Counted from the stretch's first letter, positions 32,553 to 42,081 are shown. The stretch is 64,000 nucleotides of DNA from Dokdonia sp963974305 (GCA_963974305.1 CAXBCS010000003.1:57904-121903); one strand, 5' to 3'. Numbers and translations are program-made. Notes: a model not told the origin generated them from the sequence alone.

Positions 32553-35488
32553 TAGCTTTGTAGGGTATATGGAATGGTTAATATCACTTTGGTACCCATC
32601 GCCTGTCCGTTTTCATCTATAAGATCTTGAAAACGCACACCTACTGCTTGAGGTACATTCTTATTAATAAGGTCTAACCGTAATTTTGTGGCCTTAGTCG
32701 CAAAAGCCTTATGTATTTTTTCTCGCTTTTCTTTTAAGGCCTTGGCCTTTACTCGCCCAATCCCATTATCGCGGATCACACAAGTGATTTTATTTGAATC
32801 ATCTGAACTTCTTTTGAAAGAAACATGTAACTCACGATTCTCTTTCTTATGCAACAATCCGTGTTTAATGGCATTTTCTACATAAGGTTGTACTAACATT
32901 GTAGGGATTTTATATCGTTCTGGACTGCTCAGTTTACTGGTGTCAATGGTGTATTTTAATTTTTCTTCAAAGCGTAACTTTTCCAAATCAAGATACATAT
33001 CTAAACAATCTCTTTCTTCTGCGACGGTGATAAAACCGCGCGAACTATGGTCCAAATAGGTGCGAATCAAATCGGCAAATTTGCCCAAATAATCACTCGC
33101 TTCCTCCTTCCTGTTCAATACGATGTATTCTTGAATTGAATTGAGGGCATTGAAAATAAAATGCGGATTCATTTGAGTCCGTAAATTCTCCAACTTTAAA
33201 TCTGTTATTTGTTTTTCTACAGCCAGTTCCCTGAGTTGAGTGTTTTTTGCGCTTTCGCGAAAGCGAACTCTACGCCACACCAACCAGACGCTTACAAGTA
33301 AACCACTTAAATAGAAGATAAGCAGAAACCAACTTTGTTTCCAAAAGGGCAAGGCAACCGCAAAAGGCACCTGAATGAGATCGCCACGATCGTCGTCAAT
33401 CGCATTTTTTGCAGCAACTTCAAAGATAAAATCGCCAGTAGGCAAACTATTATACACAACATTTCCTACACCATTGGTAAGCGACTTCCAACTGTCATCA
33501 TATCCCAATAAGCGGTAATCATAAACCGTATGATCTGCAGACTGGAAACCATTACTGTGAAAATCAATAGAAAATTTGTTTTTATCATGTGGCAATACAT
33601 AACTTTTTTGAAGATCTTGTGGAACATCCGCAATTTGAACCTTGCTGATATAAGCTGTAGGATGAGCTATCCCCTTAAAAATTTTCGATTTGTCAATACT
33701 GTAAAAACCATCGCGAGTAACAAAGATCAGAGTGTTTCCTACAATATCAAAATCTAAAATCCGGTATGGCGCTAGTCCGTCGCGTGACTTTAATGTTTGC
33801 CATTGTTTTGTTTCCCCAACTAGTCGCTGTATACTATTATCACTAACCACCCACAAATCATTTTGATCAGGAAGGATGAGCGTAATATCATTAGAAACTA
33901 ACCCATTATTTTCTGTGTAATGGTATTCTAATTCGTCGTCTACAAATCCATAGAGTCCGGCATTATAGGTTCCTACCCATAAGGTACTATTGGCCGTTTC
34001 TCGAATAGCCGATGCAAAAATAGGTTGCAAGGTATCACGCATGATTTTAGAGTCAAAATCTTCTGTATACCTTCTTAAATGATCCGTATAGCCCACATAA
34101 CATTTTTTAGAATACTGACTATAATAGGTGGAGTACGCCCGACGGTCGAGTAATATTTTTTCTTGAATTCTTTGACCATTCTCATCCAATTGCACCCAAG
34201 CACCTCGATTATAGGCTCCATTTAAAATGATATCATCTTTAACTAAAGACATGTCTTTAGTTCCAGAAAAAACACCCGAGAATAATTCTGTTTCTGTCTT
34301 GTGATATAGAATGCTCGACGAGGTCCATTGACTGATATAACTCATGTCTTTCGCAGGGTTATAAAGGATAGAATTAACAATGCCTTCTGAATTTAATTGA
34401 ATTTCTTTTATGGTAGTGTATTGATTTACATTATAGGATATCAATTTCCCTTTTGAAGTACCAAATAGCAGAATACTATCGTTGTATTTTGTCATCGCAG
34501 TGATTGCTACATCATTATCCAATTTAAACTTACGCAATGCTATATTGGGAATAACATATACCCCATCTCTGGTTGTTGTGACCCAGTAATTATTACGACT
34601 ATCTTCTACCACTTGTGTGGTATACCTACCTTCAAAAAATATTTGCTCAGTTCGAAATAGATCCTCTTCGATGGTTCCTTTGTAAATTCCTATATCTGTA
34701 ACTAACCAGACAAATCCGTCTTTGGTTTTTATTTCGGGGATATTTCCTTTTACTAATTCTTCCGGAATTTGAACCGACACATACTCTTGATTTTCATAAT
34801 CCACTCGCTTAATTTCATTGCCTTCCAAGGTGCGTAAAGCTATAAAGTCATTTGCACGATGAGTAAACAACAACTTCCGGTAATTAGAAACAAACTTTAA
34901 TTCCTTTTCTATAATTGGGATATATGCCAAGTCTTTGGATAGTGTTCCTACCCCGTATCGGGATGCTATTCTAATCTCATCTTCAACCAATTGAGGAATA
35001 CTCATATGTCCTCTTGTCGAATTAAAATCAAATAAAGTACCACGCTCTTTTGTAGCTATATCAACATAAAAAATGCTATGAAAAGTATTTACATATAGCC
35101 GATTGTGTTTTATAAAGTAATTAGCCAGCTCCCCTTTGAGGTCTGCTCTAAAATCATCAAATAAATGCAACTCCCCGTTTTCAACATATAAGAATTGCCC
35201 GACTATATTCGTACACCATATGCGCCCTTGGTCGTCTTCCTTGAGAAAAAATACCGAGCGACTTTCTTGTTTCTTACTTGAAAAATACACAAAATCCTTC
35301 CCGTCATATCTGTATAAACCTTTGTCGGCCGCTAGCCAAATAAAGCCATTACGATCTTCTAAAACGTCATAAAATTCAACATCAGGGAGCCCATCTGTCT
35401 CGTCTAGATGAATAGACACAGGATCTTGCGCATGGAGCACGCATGAAATCAAACATAAACCGAATATGTATAGAAGCCTTTTAAACAA
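32552..35488 (-). CDS. Propeller-sensor histidine kinase (LytS/YpdA-type kinase domain)
   Basis: About 978 residues from the proposed start. Signal peptide (FKRLLYIFGLCLISCVLHAQ), then periplasmic regulator-propeller repeats (GFIWLAADKGLYRYDG, NNYWVTTTRDGVYVIPN, NDLWVVSDNSIQRLVG), a Y_Y_Y domain, one membrane helix (WFLLIFYLSGLLVSVWLVW), and a His_kinase domain with phospho-acceptor His in MNPHFIFNALNSIQEYI and an ATPase fold with ENAIKHGL. The frame is open up to ATG 35692, but that start would run into the divergent peptidase gene; TTG 35488 puts the signal peptide at the N-terminus. The start is therefore uncertain. A palindrome copy (33250-33265), read as RFRES, lies just after the membrane helix. 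Confidence 0.88.
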   Translation of the reverse strand: MFKRLLYIFGLCLISCVLHAQDPVSIHLDETDGLPDVEFYDVLEDRNGFIWLAADKGLYRYDGKDFVYFSSKKQESRSVFFLKEDDQGRIWCTNIVGQFLYVENGELHLFDDFRADLKGELANYFIKHNRLYVNTFHSIFYVDIATKERGTLFDFNSTRGHMSIPQLVEDEIRIASRYGVGTLSKDLAYIPIIEKELKFVSNYRKLLFTHRANDFIALRTLEGNEIKRVDYENQEYVSVQIPEELVKGNIPEIKTKDGFVWLVTDIGIYKGTIEEDLFRTEQIFFEGRYTTQVVEDSRNNYWVTTTRDGVYVIPNIALRKFKLDNDVAITAMTKYNDSILLFGTSKGKLISYNVNQYTTIKEIQLNSEGIVNSILYNPAKDMSYISQWTSSSILYHKTETELFSGVFSGTKDMSLVKDDIILNGAYNRGAWVQLDENGQRIQEKILLDRRAYSTYYSQYSKKCYVGYTDHLRRYTEDFDSKIMRDTLQPIFASAIRETANSTLWVGTYNAGLYGFVDDELEYHYTENNGLVSNDITLILPDQNDLWVVSDNSIQRLVGETKQWQTLKSRDGLAPYRILDFDIVGNTLIFVTRDGFYSIDKSKIFKGIAHPTAYISKVQIADVPQDLQKSYVLPHDKNKFSIDFHSNGFQSADHTVYDYRLLGYDDSWKSLTNGVGNVVYNSLPTGDFIFEVAAKNAIDDDRGDLIQVPFAVALPFWKQSWFLLIFYLSGLLVSVWLVWRRVRFRESAKNTQLRELAVEKQITDLKLENLRTQMNPHFIFNALNSIQEYIVLNRKEEASDYLGKFADLIRTYLDHSSRGFITVAEERDCLDMYLDLEKLRFEEKLKYTIDTSKLSSPERYKIPTMLVQPYVENAIKHGLLHKKENRELHVSFKRSSDDSNKITCVIRDNGIGRVKAKALKEKREKIHKAFATKATKLRLDLINKNVPQAVGVRFQDLIDENGQAMGTKVILTIPYTLQS
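33250..33265. repeat. Dispersed palindrome, copy 6 (inside histidine kinase)
   Basis: Perfect 16-bp palindrome, read in a different frame from the other copies (RFRES) in the linker between membrane helix and kinase domain. Confidence 0.9.
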
Positions 35489-35612
35489 GAATAGTTGGTC
35501 AGTCTTACAATGTAAGAAATTAGTAGGAGGTATACCGTTTGCTATTGCGGGATACTTCTCAATTATTTTTAGGCAGTTGCCTTCGGCTATTTTATTCAGC
35601 GATTCAATTTCG

Positions 35613-35620
35613 TACTTTTG
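35613..35620 (+). promoter_or_regulatory. -7 promoter element of the Xaa-Pro aminopeptidase
   Basis: TACTTTTG, exact TAnnTTTG, 16 bases before the ATG at 35637; the mRNA leader would be only about 10-12 nt. It supports the downstream start over the longer frame. No TTG is found at the usual -33 distance. Confidence 0.6.
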
Positions 35621-35636
35621 GTCAAAACAAATACAA

Positions 35637-36929
35637 ATGAAATACCCACCTATAGATCGCAATCTTTTTATCAAAAATCGAAAGAACTTCATGGCTCAAA
35701 TGAAGCCAAGTAGTCTTGCGGTGTTTAACAGTAATGATATTTATCCAATATCGGCCGATAGCACCATGCCCTTTGAACAACATCGAGATATTTTCTTTCT
35801 AAGCGGGGTAGATCAAGAAGAAAGTATTCTAGTACTTTTTCCTGACTGTCCAAAAGAACACTTACGTGAAGTACTTTTTCTCAAAGAGACCAACGAACAT
35901 ATCGCAGTTTGGGAAGGAGAAAAACTCACCAAAGAGAAAGCCATCGAAACGACAGGTGTAAAAACTATCTTCTGGCTTCAGGATATGGAAAAGACTATGT
36001 TCGAATTAATGACCCTATGTGATACGGTGTATATTAACACTAATGAGCATTATAGGGCTGCTGTAGAAACAGAAACCAGAGAAGATCGCTTTACAAAGTG
36101 GCTTCGAAATAAGTACCCAGCACATTCGGTTGCAAAAAGTAATCCCATCCTACAACGCTTACGCTCTGTCAAAGATCCCGTTGAGATTAATCTATTACAA
36201 AAAGCTTGTGATATTACAAATAAGGGTTTCCGACGCGTACTTGATTTTGTCAAGCCAGGGGTATGGGAGTATGAGATTGAAGCAGAATTTATCCATGAAT
36301 TTATACGCAATCGCTCAAGAAAATTTGCCTATACACCTATAATAGCCTCTGGAAATAACGCTAATGTGCTTCATTATATTGAAAACAACCAGCAATGTAA
36401 AGACGGCGATTTGATCCTTATGGATGTTGGAGCAGAATACGCAAATTACGCCAGTGATATGACACGTACCATTCCTGTCAATGGCCGATTTACAAAGCGT
36501 CAAAAAGCAATTTACAATGCAGTGTTAAATGTAAAAGACGAAGCAACAAAAATGCTTGTTCCGGGCGCCTTTTGGGCAGCATATCACAAGGAAGTAGGGA
36601 AACTTATGACTTCAGAATTACTAGGCCTAGGACTTCTTGACAAAGTAGATGTGAAAAATGAAGATCCAGATTGGCCGGCTTATAAAAAATACTTCATGCA
36701 TGGTACTTCCCACCATATGGGACTTGACACTCATGATTACGGTCTCTTAAACGACCCTATGCAAGCAAATAATGTGTTTACAGTTGAACCAGGAATTTAC
36801 ATCCCAGAAGAAGGTTTTGGAATTCGATTGGAAGATGATGTTGTTATTCAAGAAAATGGAGAGCCCTTCAATTTAATGCGTGATATTCCTATTACTGTAG
36901 AAGAAATTGAAGACCTAATGAATAGCTAG
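35637..36929 (+). CDS. pepP: Xaa-Pro aminopeptidase (M24B)
   Basis: 430 residues from MKYPPIDR. Removes N-terminal residues preceding proline from peptides; cytoplasmic, with two metal ions. An N-terminal creatinase-like domain is followed by the pita-bread fold, with ligands in LMDVGAEYANYASDMTRTIP (two Asp), HGTSHHMGLDTHD (His), FTVEPGIYIPEEGFGIRLEDD (two Glu). The open frame extends to ATG 35466, but the first 57 residues do not resemble the family, overlap the divergent kinase, and would place the promoter inside the gene; hence the ATG at 35637. A shared terminator follows. Confidence 0.93.
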   Translation: MKYPPIDRNLFIKNRKNFMAQMKPSSLAVFNSNDIYPISADSTMPFEQHRDIFFLSGVDQEESILVLFPDCPKEHLREVLFLKETNEHIAVWEGEKLTKEKAIETTGVKTIFWLQDMEKTMFELMTLCDTVYINTNEHYRAAVETETREDRFTKWLRNKYPAHSVAKSNPILQRLRSVKDPVEINLLQKACDITNKGFRRVLDFVKPGVWEYEIEAEFIHEFIRNRSRKFAYTPIIASGNNANVLHYIENNQQCKDGDLILMDVGAEYANYASDMTRTIPVNGRFTKRQKAIYNAVLNVKDEATKMLVPGAFWAAYHKEVGKLMTSELLGLGLLDKVDVKNEDPDWPAYKKYFMHGTSHHMGLDTHDYGLLNDPMQANNVFTVEPGIYIPEEGFGIRLEDDVVIQENGEPFNLMRDIPITVEEIEDLMNS

Positions 36930-36952
36930 TCCATTTATTGCCAAAATATACC

Positions 36953-36987
36953 AACCTCTTTTTCTACTATTGAAAGAGAGGTTTTTT
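36953..36987. terminator. Bidirectional terminator pepP / cytochrome c peroxidase
   Basis: 12-bp stem AACCTCTTTTTC / GAAAGAGAGGTT (one T-G wobble) with a 7-nt loop and a T run at 36982-36988; it overlaps the stop of the convergent gene. Confidence 0.8.
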
Positions 36988-38336
36988 TAATTACATCCTA
37001 GATCTTCACGTGCAGGCTCGTCGTTTGCCGGAAAACAAAAGCCTGAATTAATAGCATCAGGCACATAACGAATTAAATTACGATCTCTAAGCCCATTTGA
37101 AATAAAGGCAGTCAAATCTTCCATTTGTGTAGTTGTAAGATCTAGTCCGCCAAACTCATCAGCCAATTGACTCTCGGGTACCGAAGTATTTTGAGGGCTG
37201 CCCTCGTTTTTATAAGTAACAACATCTGCTATAGACGTAAAACTCCCCCCGTGTCCAAAAAATCCAATGTCCACTAAATTATAAAGTGTTGGCGTTTTAA
37301 ATTTAAAATCATCCTCAGGATTCCCAGTAAAGCTTCCTCTACCTCGTTCTACTAGACTCATATTTACATTAGGTTTGACAATTGCATCTGGACTATTGTC
37401 AAAATCGGCGAAGCCAAAAGCGTGAAAACTTTGATCTTTAAGAGCAGGTCCTGTGTGACACTGCACACATTTTCCTTCATTTAAAAATACAATGGCCCCT
37501 CTTTTCTCCTGATCAGAGAGAGCTTCCAAGTCATTTTTTAAGTAGGATTGCCAAGGCGCTTCATTCGATAATAAAGTTCTATTATAAGCTGCAATAGCCA
37601 TTCCGGCGGTTTCACGAGTATATCTGTTTTCTTCTGATAGGTCACTAAAAGCCAAATCAAAAAGAGCTCGATAATTAAAGCTGTCTAGAAAATGATCATT
37701 AATGAGTAAACGATGTTCATTTTGCCCTTGCATGGCCTGTACCTCTACTCCTTGAAAGCCAGCATAGTTTTCTGGAATGAGATCCCAACCAGCTTCAGTA
37801 CCCGCATTTGTTCCCGTACCACCAAACCGTCCGTCCCATAAAGCAACGTCTTGATAAGCCAAATTGAGTAAGGTTGGCACTTTAATAGGCTGTACATCTA
37901 ATGAATCTAAAGGCATTGTTGGGTCAACGAATCGCCCTTCACCTTGAAGTCCAAACCCCATACCCCCTTCTCCAATTCCTTGGCGTCTTCCCGACCCAAA
38001 AGCAGAAGCTACTGGATGACAGGTCGCACATGCATATTGAAATTTACGTTCCTCCATTTTTGGACGACCTCCCATAGCCGTTTCATGAAGTAATAATTTA
38101 CCTAAGGCAACTTTTGTCGCCGTAATTGGATTCAATGGATCTTGTGGTATAGCTGAAAAATCTCCACTTTCGGGAAGTATAAAAAATCCGTTCCCCTCGC
38201 CATTAGACGCATCCTCAATAAGTGCGGAAAGCTCTGTATCTAATTCTGAACCCGTCAAGACTTCATAATCATCGAGATCCTTAGCACAAGAGACCAAAAG
38301 CACAAGCAACAGGCTTGCCAGTGTAAAATTCTTCAT
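36987..38336 (-). CDS. Di-heme cytochrome c peroxidase family lipoprotein
   Basis: 449 residues. Lipoprotein signal with lipobox LLVSC (Cys about residue 17). Two c-type heme sites: CATCH at residues 103-107 and CVQCH at 290-294. The conserved segments GKLLLHETAMGG, FKTPTLYNLVDIGFFGHGG and SIADVVTYKNEG fit the CcpA/MauG superfamily; the typical function is reduction of hydrogen peroxide by electrons from cytochrome c, but some members oxidise proteins. Close to brnQ in the same orientation (60 bp) with no obvious functional link. Confidence 0.9.
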   Translation of the reverse strand: MKNFTLASLLLVLLVSCAKDLDDYEVLTGSELDTELSALIEDASNGEGNGFFILPESGDFSAIPQDPLNPITATKVALGKLLLHETAMGGRPKMEERKFQYACATCHPVASAFGSGRRQGIGEGGMGFGLQGEGRFVDPTMPLDSLDVQPIKVPTLLNLAYQDVALWDGRFGGTGTNAGTEAGWDLIPENYAGFQGVEVQAMQGQNEHRLLINDHFLDSFNYRALFDLAFSDLSEENRYTRETAGMAIAAYNRTLLSNEAPWQSYLKNDLEALSDQEKRGAIVFLNEGKCVQCHTGPALKDQSFHAFGFADFDNSPDAIVKPNVNMSLVERGRGSFTGNPEDDFKFKTPTLYNLVDIGFFGHGGSFTSIADVVTYKNEGSPQNTSVPESQLADEFGGLDLTTTQMEDLTAFISNGLRDRNLIRYVPDAINSGFCFPANDEPAREDLGCN

Positions 38337-38396
38337 GATAATTGGTATTCATTAGTTAGTTGTAGGCTCTAAAGCCAGAAGTCTAATGTATACAAA

Positions 38397-39674
38397 TTAA
38401 GCCTTCTTTCCAATTTGTTGAAGCGTATTAACGAGCACAAAAGTGATAAGTGCGGGTACTAACCATCCCAAACGATTTTCACCTAAAGGTATTAGGCCTT
38501 GTATTGGTTCTACCTCTTTGGCAATTATTGGCCCTAAAGTGGCTAGAAAATCAGGGATACTAAATATGATAGTGACTATAACAACCGCCTTAAATACTTT
38601 GGGAGTCGCAAATTTATCAGGAATAACATTTAATATTATCAGTACTATGGTTATCGGATAAATGAACATCAAAGCTGGGAAAGCAACTGCAATAATATAA
38701 TGTACATCCAATTGCCCCATTCCAACGCCAAGCAAACACCCAATTACAGCTGTGACCTGATATACTGTCTGAGAATCGCCTAAAAGACCTTTAAAGAAGT
38801 CGGCAGTTCCAGTAACTATTCCTACGGCAGTAGTAAAACAAGCCAAAGCTACGAGCACACTTAGCGCCGACTGACCCATGGCGCCTAGGGTATTGAAACT
38901 TAATAAGCTCAATAATTCTGTTCTGTCTTCGATCTGGAGGGTCCCACTGTTTGCTGCTCCTAATGCTATAAGTCCCACATACATTAATATAAAACCAATA
39001 CCTGCAAAAATACCCGACTTGATAATAGTGCTTTTACTCTGTGCTGGAGTTAGGCCCTTAAGACATAATGAGATAACTAGAACACCTCCCACGACAACAC
39101 CTCCAATTGCATCAAAAGTTTGATAACCTTCAAGAATTCCGCTTGACAGATTAGAAGAGAAGGTAGAAGCACGCATTGGATCATAATCTCCAAACAGCCC
39201 TATACTGATAATCGCACCTAAGATTATAAGTATCCCAGGGGTTAGAAATTTTCCAATTATATCTAATATTTTGGAACGATTCAAAACAAAAATAAGAACG
39301 AGTGCAAAGTACCCGCTACTCAGCGCCCATGAAGGTATATCCCAGTATGGTTGAATGGACATTTCATAAGTAACAGCAGCGGTGCGCGGACTAGGAAAGC
39401 TAATAGAAATTGCATAAACGATTAGGCAATATACCAATGCAAATACTGGAGAAACTTTGGTTGCAAAATCCATCATGGTTCCCTGTAATTTGGCGTGACC
39501 CACGACCGCAAGGATAGGAATTACTACTGCAGAAAGCACAAAGCCTAAGGCCACCATCATCCACCCGTCACCAGCATTATAACCTAAAAATGCAGGGAAA
39601 ATTAAATTTCCCGCGCCAAAAAAAAGGGAAAACAGAGCAAAAGCGGTAATGAAAGTTTGTTTGGTGAATTTCAT
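38397..39674 (-). CDS. brnQ: Branched-chain amino acid transporter (LIVCS family)
   Basis: 425 residues with about twelve hydrophobic helices. The N-terminal FFGAGNLIFPAFLGYNAGDGW and SFPSPRTAAVTYEMS are family signatures of sodium- or proton-coupled importers of Leu, Ile and Val. Its start is only 36 bp from the start of the divergent hydrolase gene, so the two promoters must overlap or lie inside the opposing genes. Confidence 0.92.
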   Translation of the reverse strand: MKFTKQTFITAFALFSLFFGAGNLIFPAFLGYNAGDGWMMVALGFVLSAVVIPILAVVGHAKLQGTMMDFATKVSPVFALVYCLIVYAISISFPSPRTAAVTYEMSIQPYWDIPSWALSSGYFALVLIFVLNRSKILDIIGKFLTPGILIILGAIISIGLFGDYDPMRASTFSSNLSSGILEGYQTFDAIGGVVVGGVLVISLCLKGLTPAQSKSTIIKSGIFAGIGFILMYVGLIALGAANSGTLQIEDRTELLSLLSFNTLGAMGQSALSVLVALACFTTAVGIVTGTADFFKGLLGDSQTVYQVTAVIGCLLGVGMGQLDVHYIIAVAFPALMFIYPITIVLIILNVIPDKFATPKVFKAVVIVTIIFSIPDFLATLGPIIAKEVEPIQGLIPLGENRLGWLVPALITFVLVNTLQQIGKKA

Positions 39675-39710
39675 AGGTTAGATGATATTTGCGCTTGAAG
39701 ATACTAGAAA

Positions 39711-40487
39711 ATGAACATCATCCATAAAGGAGCCTCAATTTTTTATCATGTGCAAGGACAAGGGCGACCCTTGGTCTTGTTACATGGCTTTTTAGAGAAT
39801 AGTACAATGTGGGATGTATTCTTACCGGAACTCACAAAAACACATCAAGTAATCTGTATTGATTTACTAGGTCATGGCCAATCTGAAAGTGTGGGATATA
39901 TACATTCTATGCAGGAAATGTCTCAGGCAGTAAACACAGTTATTGATAAACTGCACTTAAAAGACATTACCATTGTGGGCCATTCGATGGGAGGTTATGT
40001 GGGTTGCGCTTTCGCGAAAGCGCACTCGGAAATTGTACACGCAATCTGTCTCTTGAATTCAACTCCAGATGCTGACACTCCAGATCGAAAAACTTTACGG
40101 AAACGCGCCAACAAAATGGCGCAGACTCAATACGAACAACTAGTGCGTATGTCGTTTGTGAATCTCTTTGATCCAGAAGCCAAAAAATCACATGCCGCGG
40201 CAATAGATACAGCTCTTTTTGAGGCTTTACAAACTACAGTACAAGGATATATGGCCGCCAATGAAGGCATGGCCAAAAGGGAAGACCATAATGTCTTTTG
40301 GGAAAACACTCCTTGTATAAAAGGCATGATTTTGGGCAAAACCGATTGGATCATCAATGCTGAAGAACATAAAAAGCGTTTTGCTTCGAGCACCGATTTC
40401 TTAACTATTATTGAAGGCGGGCATATGTCACATATCTCTAATTCAACGACTACATTGAGTACTATAAAAGACTTTTTAGAGCTCTAA
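39711..40487 (+). CDS. Alpha/beta-fold hydrolase
   Basis: 258 residues, cytoplasmic. The nucleophile elbow is GHSMGGYVG, the oxyanion region LLHGFLENSTMW, the acid is likely Asp in GKTDWIINA, and the catalytic His lies in EGGHMSHIS. It belongs to the large esterase/MhpC-like group; the substrate cannot be told. A 20-bp palindrome copy (40005-40024) directly follows the nucleophile segment and encodes AFAKA (CAFAKAHSE). The stop codon lies in a separate 16-bp palindrome (40474-40489). Confidence 0.85.
   Translation: MNIIHKGASIFYHVQGQGRPLVLLHGFLENSTMWDVFLPELTKTHQVICIDLLGHGQSESVGYIHSMQEMSQAVNTVIDKLHLKDITIVGHSMGGYVGCAFAKAHSEIVHAICLLNSTPDADTPDRKTLRKRANKMAQTQYEQLVRMSFVNLFDPEAKKSHAAAIDTALFEALQTTVQGYMAANEGMAKREDHNVFWENTPCIKGMILGKTDWIINAEEHKKRFASSTDFLTIIEGGHMSHISNSTTTLSTIKDFLEL
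40005..40024. repeat. Dispersed palindrome, copy 7 (inside hydrolase)
   Basis: Perfect 20-bp palindrome, read as AFAKA about 6 residues after the nucleophile Ser, in the helix that follows it. Confidence 0.9.
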
Positions 40488-40489
40488 AA
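40474..40489. repeat. 16-bp perfect palindrome at the hydrolase stop codon
   Basis: TTTTAGAGCTCTAAAA, containing the stop TAA. It could be a protein-binding site or a poor terminator; unrelated in sequence to the dispersed palindrome family. Confidence 0.6.
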
Positions 40490-40600
40490 TGCATAGATTA
40501 AGAGTGAAAAAATATAAAAACAGAAAGTAGAATTGGTTGAAATTGACACTATTTGACCTACAAAAAAGAAAGAAAACTGCGTGAAATGTTAAATATTAAC

Positions 40601-40640
40601 GTATTTCATCGATTAATTTGTGTATTTCATAGATATTTTG
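40601..40640 (+). promoter_or_regulatory. Direct repeats upstream of the small zinc-ribbon gene
   Basis: GTATTTCATCGAT (40601-40613) and GTATTTCATAGAT (40622-40634) differ at one base and are 21 bp apart, two helical turns, on one DNA face. A possible operator 35-75 bp before the start codon. Confidence 0.4.
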
Positions 40641-40675
40641 TTCTTTTAAGTCAATCCCAAATAACCTACTTAGTT

Positions 40676-40915
40676 ATGAACTCAGATACAACTACAACAA
40701 CTCACAGCCCTTTTGCAAATCTTCAATGCAAACTTTTTGGACACAAGTACAGAATTACGAAGCGTTACGAATCAAACATTAAAGAATTTGAATGTGCACA
40801 TTGTAAAAAACAATTTACATTAGATGGGTACGGGCATTACACACAGCTTACTCCAAAATTACGTCGTATCAATGAAGTATACGAAAACTTTTACACGAGA
40901 AAACTCGCGAGATAA
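40676..40915 (+). CDS. Small protein with CxxC zinc-ribbon-like motif
   Basis: 79 residues from MNSDTTTTTH. The conserved-looking part has CKLFGHKYRITKRYE and FECAHCKKQFTLDGYGHY: Cys and His followed by a CxxC, arranged as a small zinc-binding domain similar in form to DUF1660-like proteins. The longer frame from 40553 adds an unlikely hydrophobic lead and ignores the upstream direct repeats. Its stop codon directly abuts the stop codon of the convergent thiL. The function is unknown; nucleic-acid binding is a guess only. Confidence 0.65.
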   Translation: MNSDTTTTTHSPFANLQCKLFGHKYRITKRYESNIKEFECAHCKKQFTLDGYGHYTQLTPKLRRINEVYENFYTRKLAR

Positions 40916-41968
40916 TTAATCTTCGTCTTTTAGAGCATTCCATCCTCTAGCTATCAAAGGAATCTTTGTGTTTGCTCGAGTAATCAGATGTACGCCTTCC
41001 TTTTCTTCAGTCATATGACCTATAATAGAAAAATTAGGATTTGCTTTTATCTTGGGAAAGTCGGCTTGAGGTATCGTGAATAACAATTCATAATCCTCTC
41101 CGCCACTTAGAGCGATCGTTGTACTATCAATATCAAATTCTTCACAAACCTGTATCACCTGAGGATCTAATGGAATCTTATCCTCATATAAATTACAGCC
41201 AACTTTAGAGTTCTTACACAGGTGTAAGATTTCAGAAGAAAGACCATCACTTATATCGATCATAGACGTTGGTTGGATTTCCAACTGTTCCAAGAGCAAT
41301 TTGACATCTTTCCGTGCCTCTGGCTTTAACTGTCGTTCGACGATATAGGAATATTGCTCTAAATCAGGTTGGCTATTCGGATTTACCTCAAAGACTTGTT
41401 TTTCTCTTTCTAGAACTTGCAGTCCCATATAAGCTCCCCCTAAATCTCCTGTCACTACTAATAAATCTCCAGCTTGAGCTGTTGATCTTTGCGTGATCTC
41501 TTTCGCGGAAGCGTGACCAACCGCAGTGATACTAATAACTAAACCCACATTTGAAGAAGTAGTGTCACCTCCTACGAGATCTACCTTATAATTTAAACAT
41601 GCCGCTTGAATACCCGCATACAAATCTTCTAAAGCTTCTAAAGGAAAACGATTTGAAACCCCAATAGATACTGTAATCTGACTCGCATGAGCGTTCATAG
41701 CATACACATCTGATAAATTTACCATCACCGCCTTATATCCCAAGTGTTTTAAGGGCATATAACTCAAATCAAAATGAACCCCTTCTACTAGTAAGTCGGT
41801 CGTCAGTACAATTTGTCCTTCGGGATGCGCAAGTATTGCCGCATCATCACCAATTCCTTTAATGGTACTTTCATGAGTTACCTTAAAATGCTCTGTAAGA
41901 TGTGCAATCAAGCCAAACTCTCCGAGTTCGCTTAATGCCGTACGACTTTGATCCTTATTTTCTAACAT
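40916..41968 (-). CDS. thiL: Thiamine-monophosphate kinase
   Basis: 350 residues. Phosphorylates thiamine monophosphate to the active diphosphate. Family motifs are GDDAAIL, TTDLLVEGVHFDL, VNLSDVYAM, VDLVGGDTTSS, VTGDLGGAYMGL, IDISDGLSSEI and LSGGEDYELLFT. The frame extends upstream to 42142, but the homologous region starts at MLENKDQSRTALSELGEFG (ATG at 41968). A TACCTTTG promoter element ends only 4 bases before this ATG, so the mRNA may lack a leader. A degenerate palindrome copy at 41500-41511 encodes SAKE. No other thiamine gene is nearby. Confidence 0.93.
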   Translation of the reverse strand: MLENKDQSRTALSELGEFGLIAHLTEHFKVTHESTIKGIGDDAAILAHPEGQIVLTTDLLVEGVHFDLSYMPLKHLGYKAVMVNLSDVYAMNAHASQITVSIGVSNRFPLEALEDLYAGIQAACLNYKVDLVGGDTTSSNVGLVISITAVGHASAKEITQRSTAQAGDLLVVTGDLGGAYMGLQVLEREKQVFEVNPNSQPDLEQYSYIVERQLKPEARKDVKLLLEQLEIQPTSMIDISDGLSSEILHLCKNSKVGCNLYEDKIPLDPQVIQVCEEFDIDSTTIALSGGEDYELLFTIPQADFPKIKANPNFSIIGHMTEEKEGVHLITRANTKIPLIARGWNALKDED

Positions 41969-41972
41969 GCTG

Positions 41973-41980
41973 CAAAGGTA
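41973..41980 (-). promoter_or_regulatory. -7 promoter element directly in front of thiL
   Basis: TACCTTTG on the minus strand (exact TAnnTTTG), separated from the ATG by CAGC only. Transcription would begin at or next to the start codon. Confidence 0.55.
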
Positions 41981-42081
41981 GCTAAGATATCTGGAATGAA
42001 AACCCAAAACTAATCCCCAAAATTCAATAATTAAGGGGTAAATCGTTATCGGTATTAACACTAGTAGCGTATTTCTTTTTG

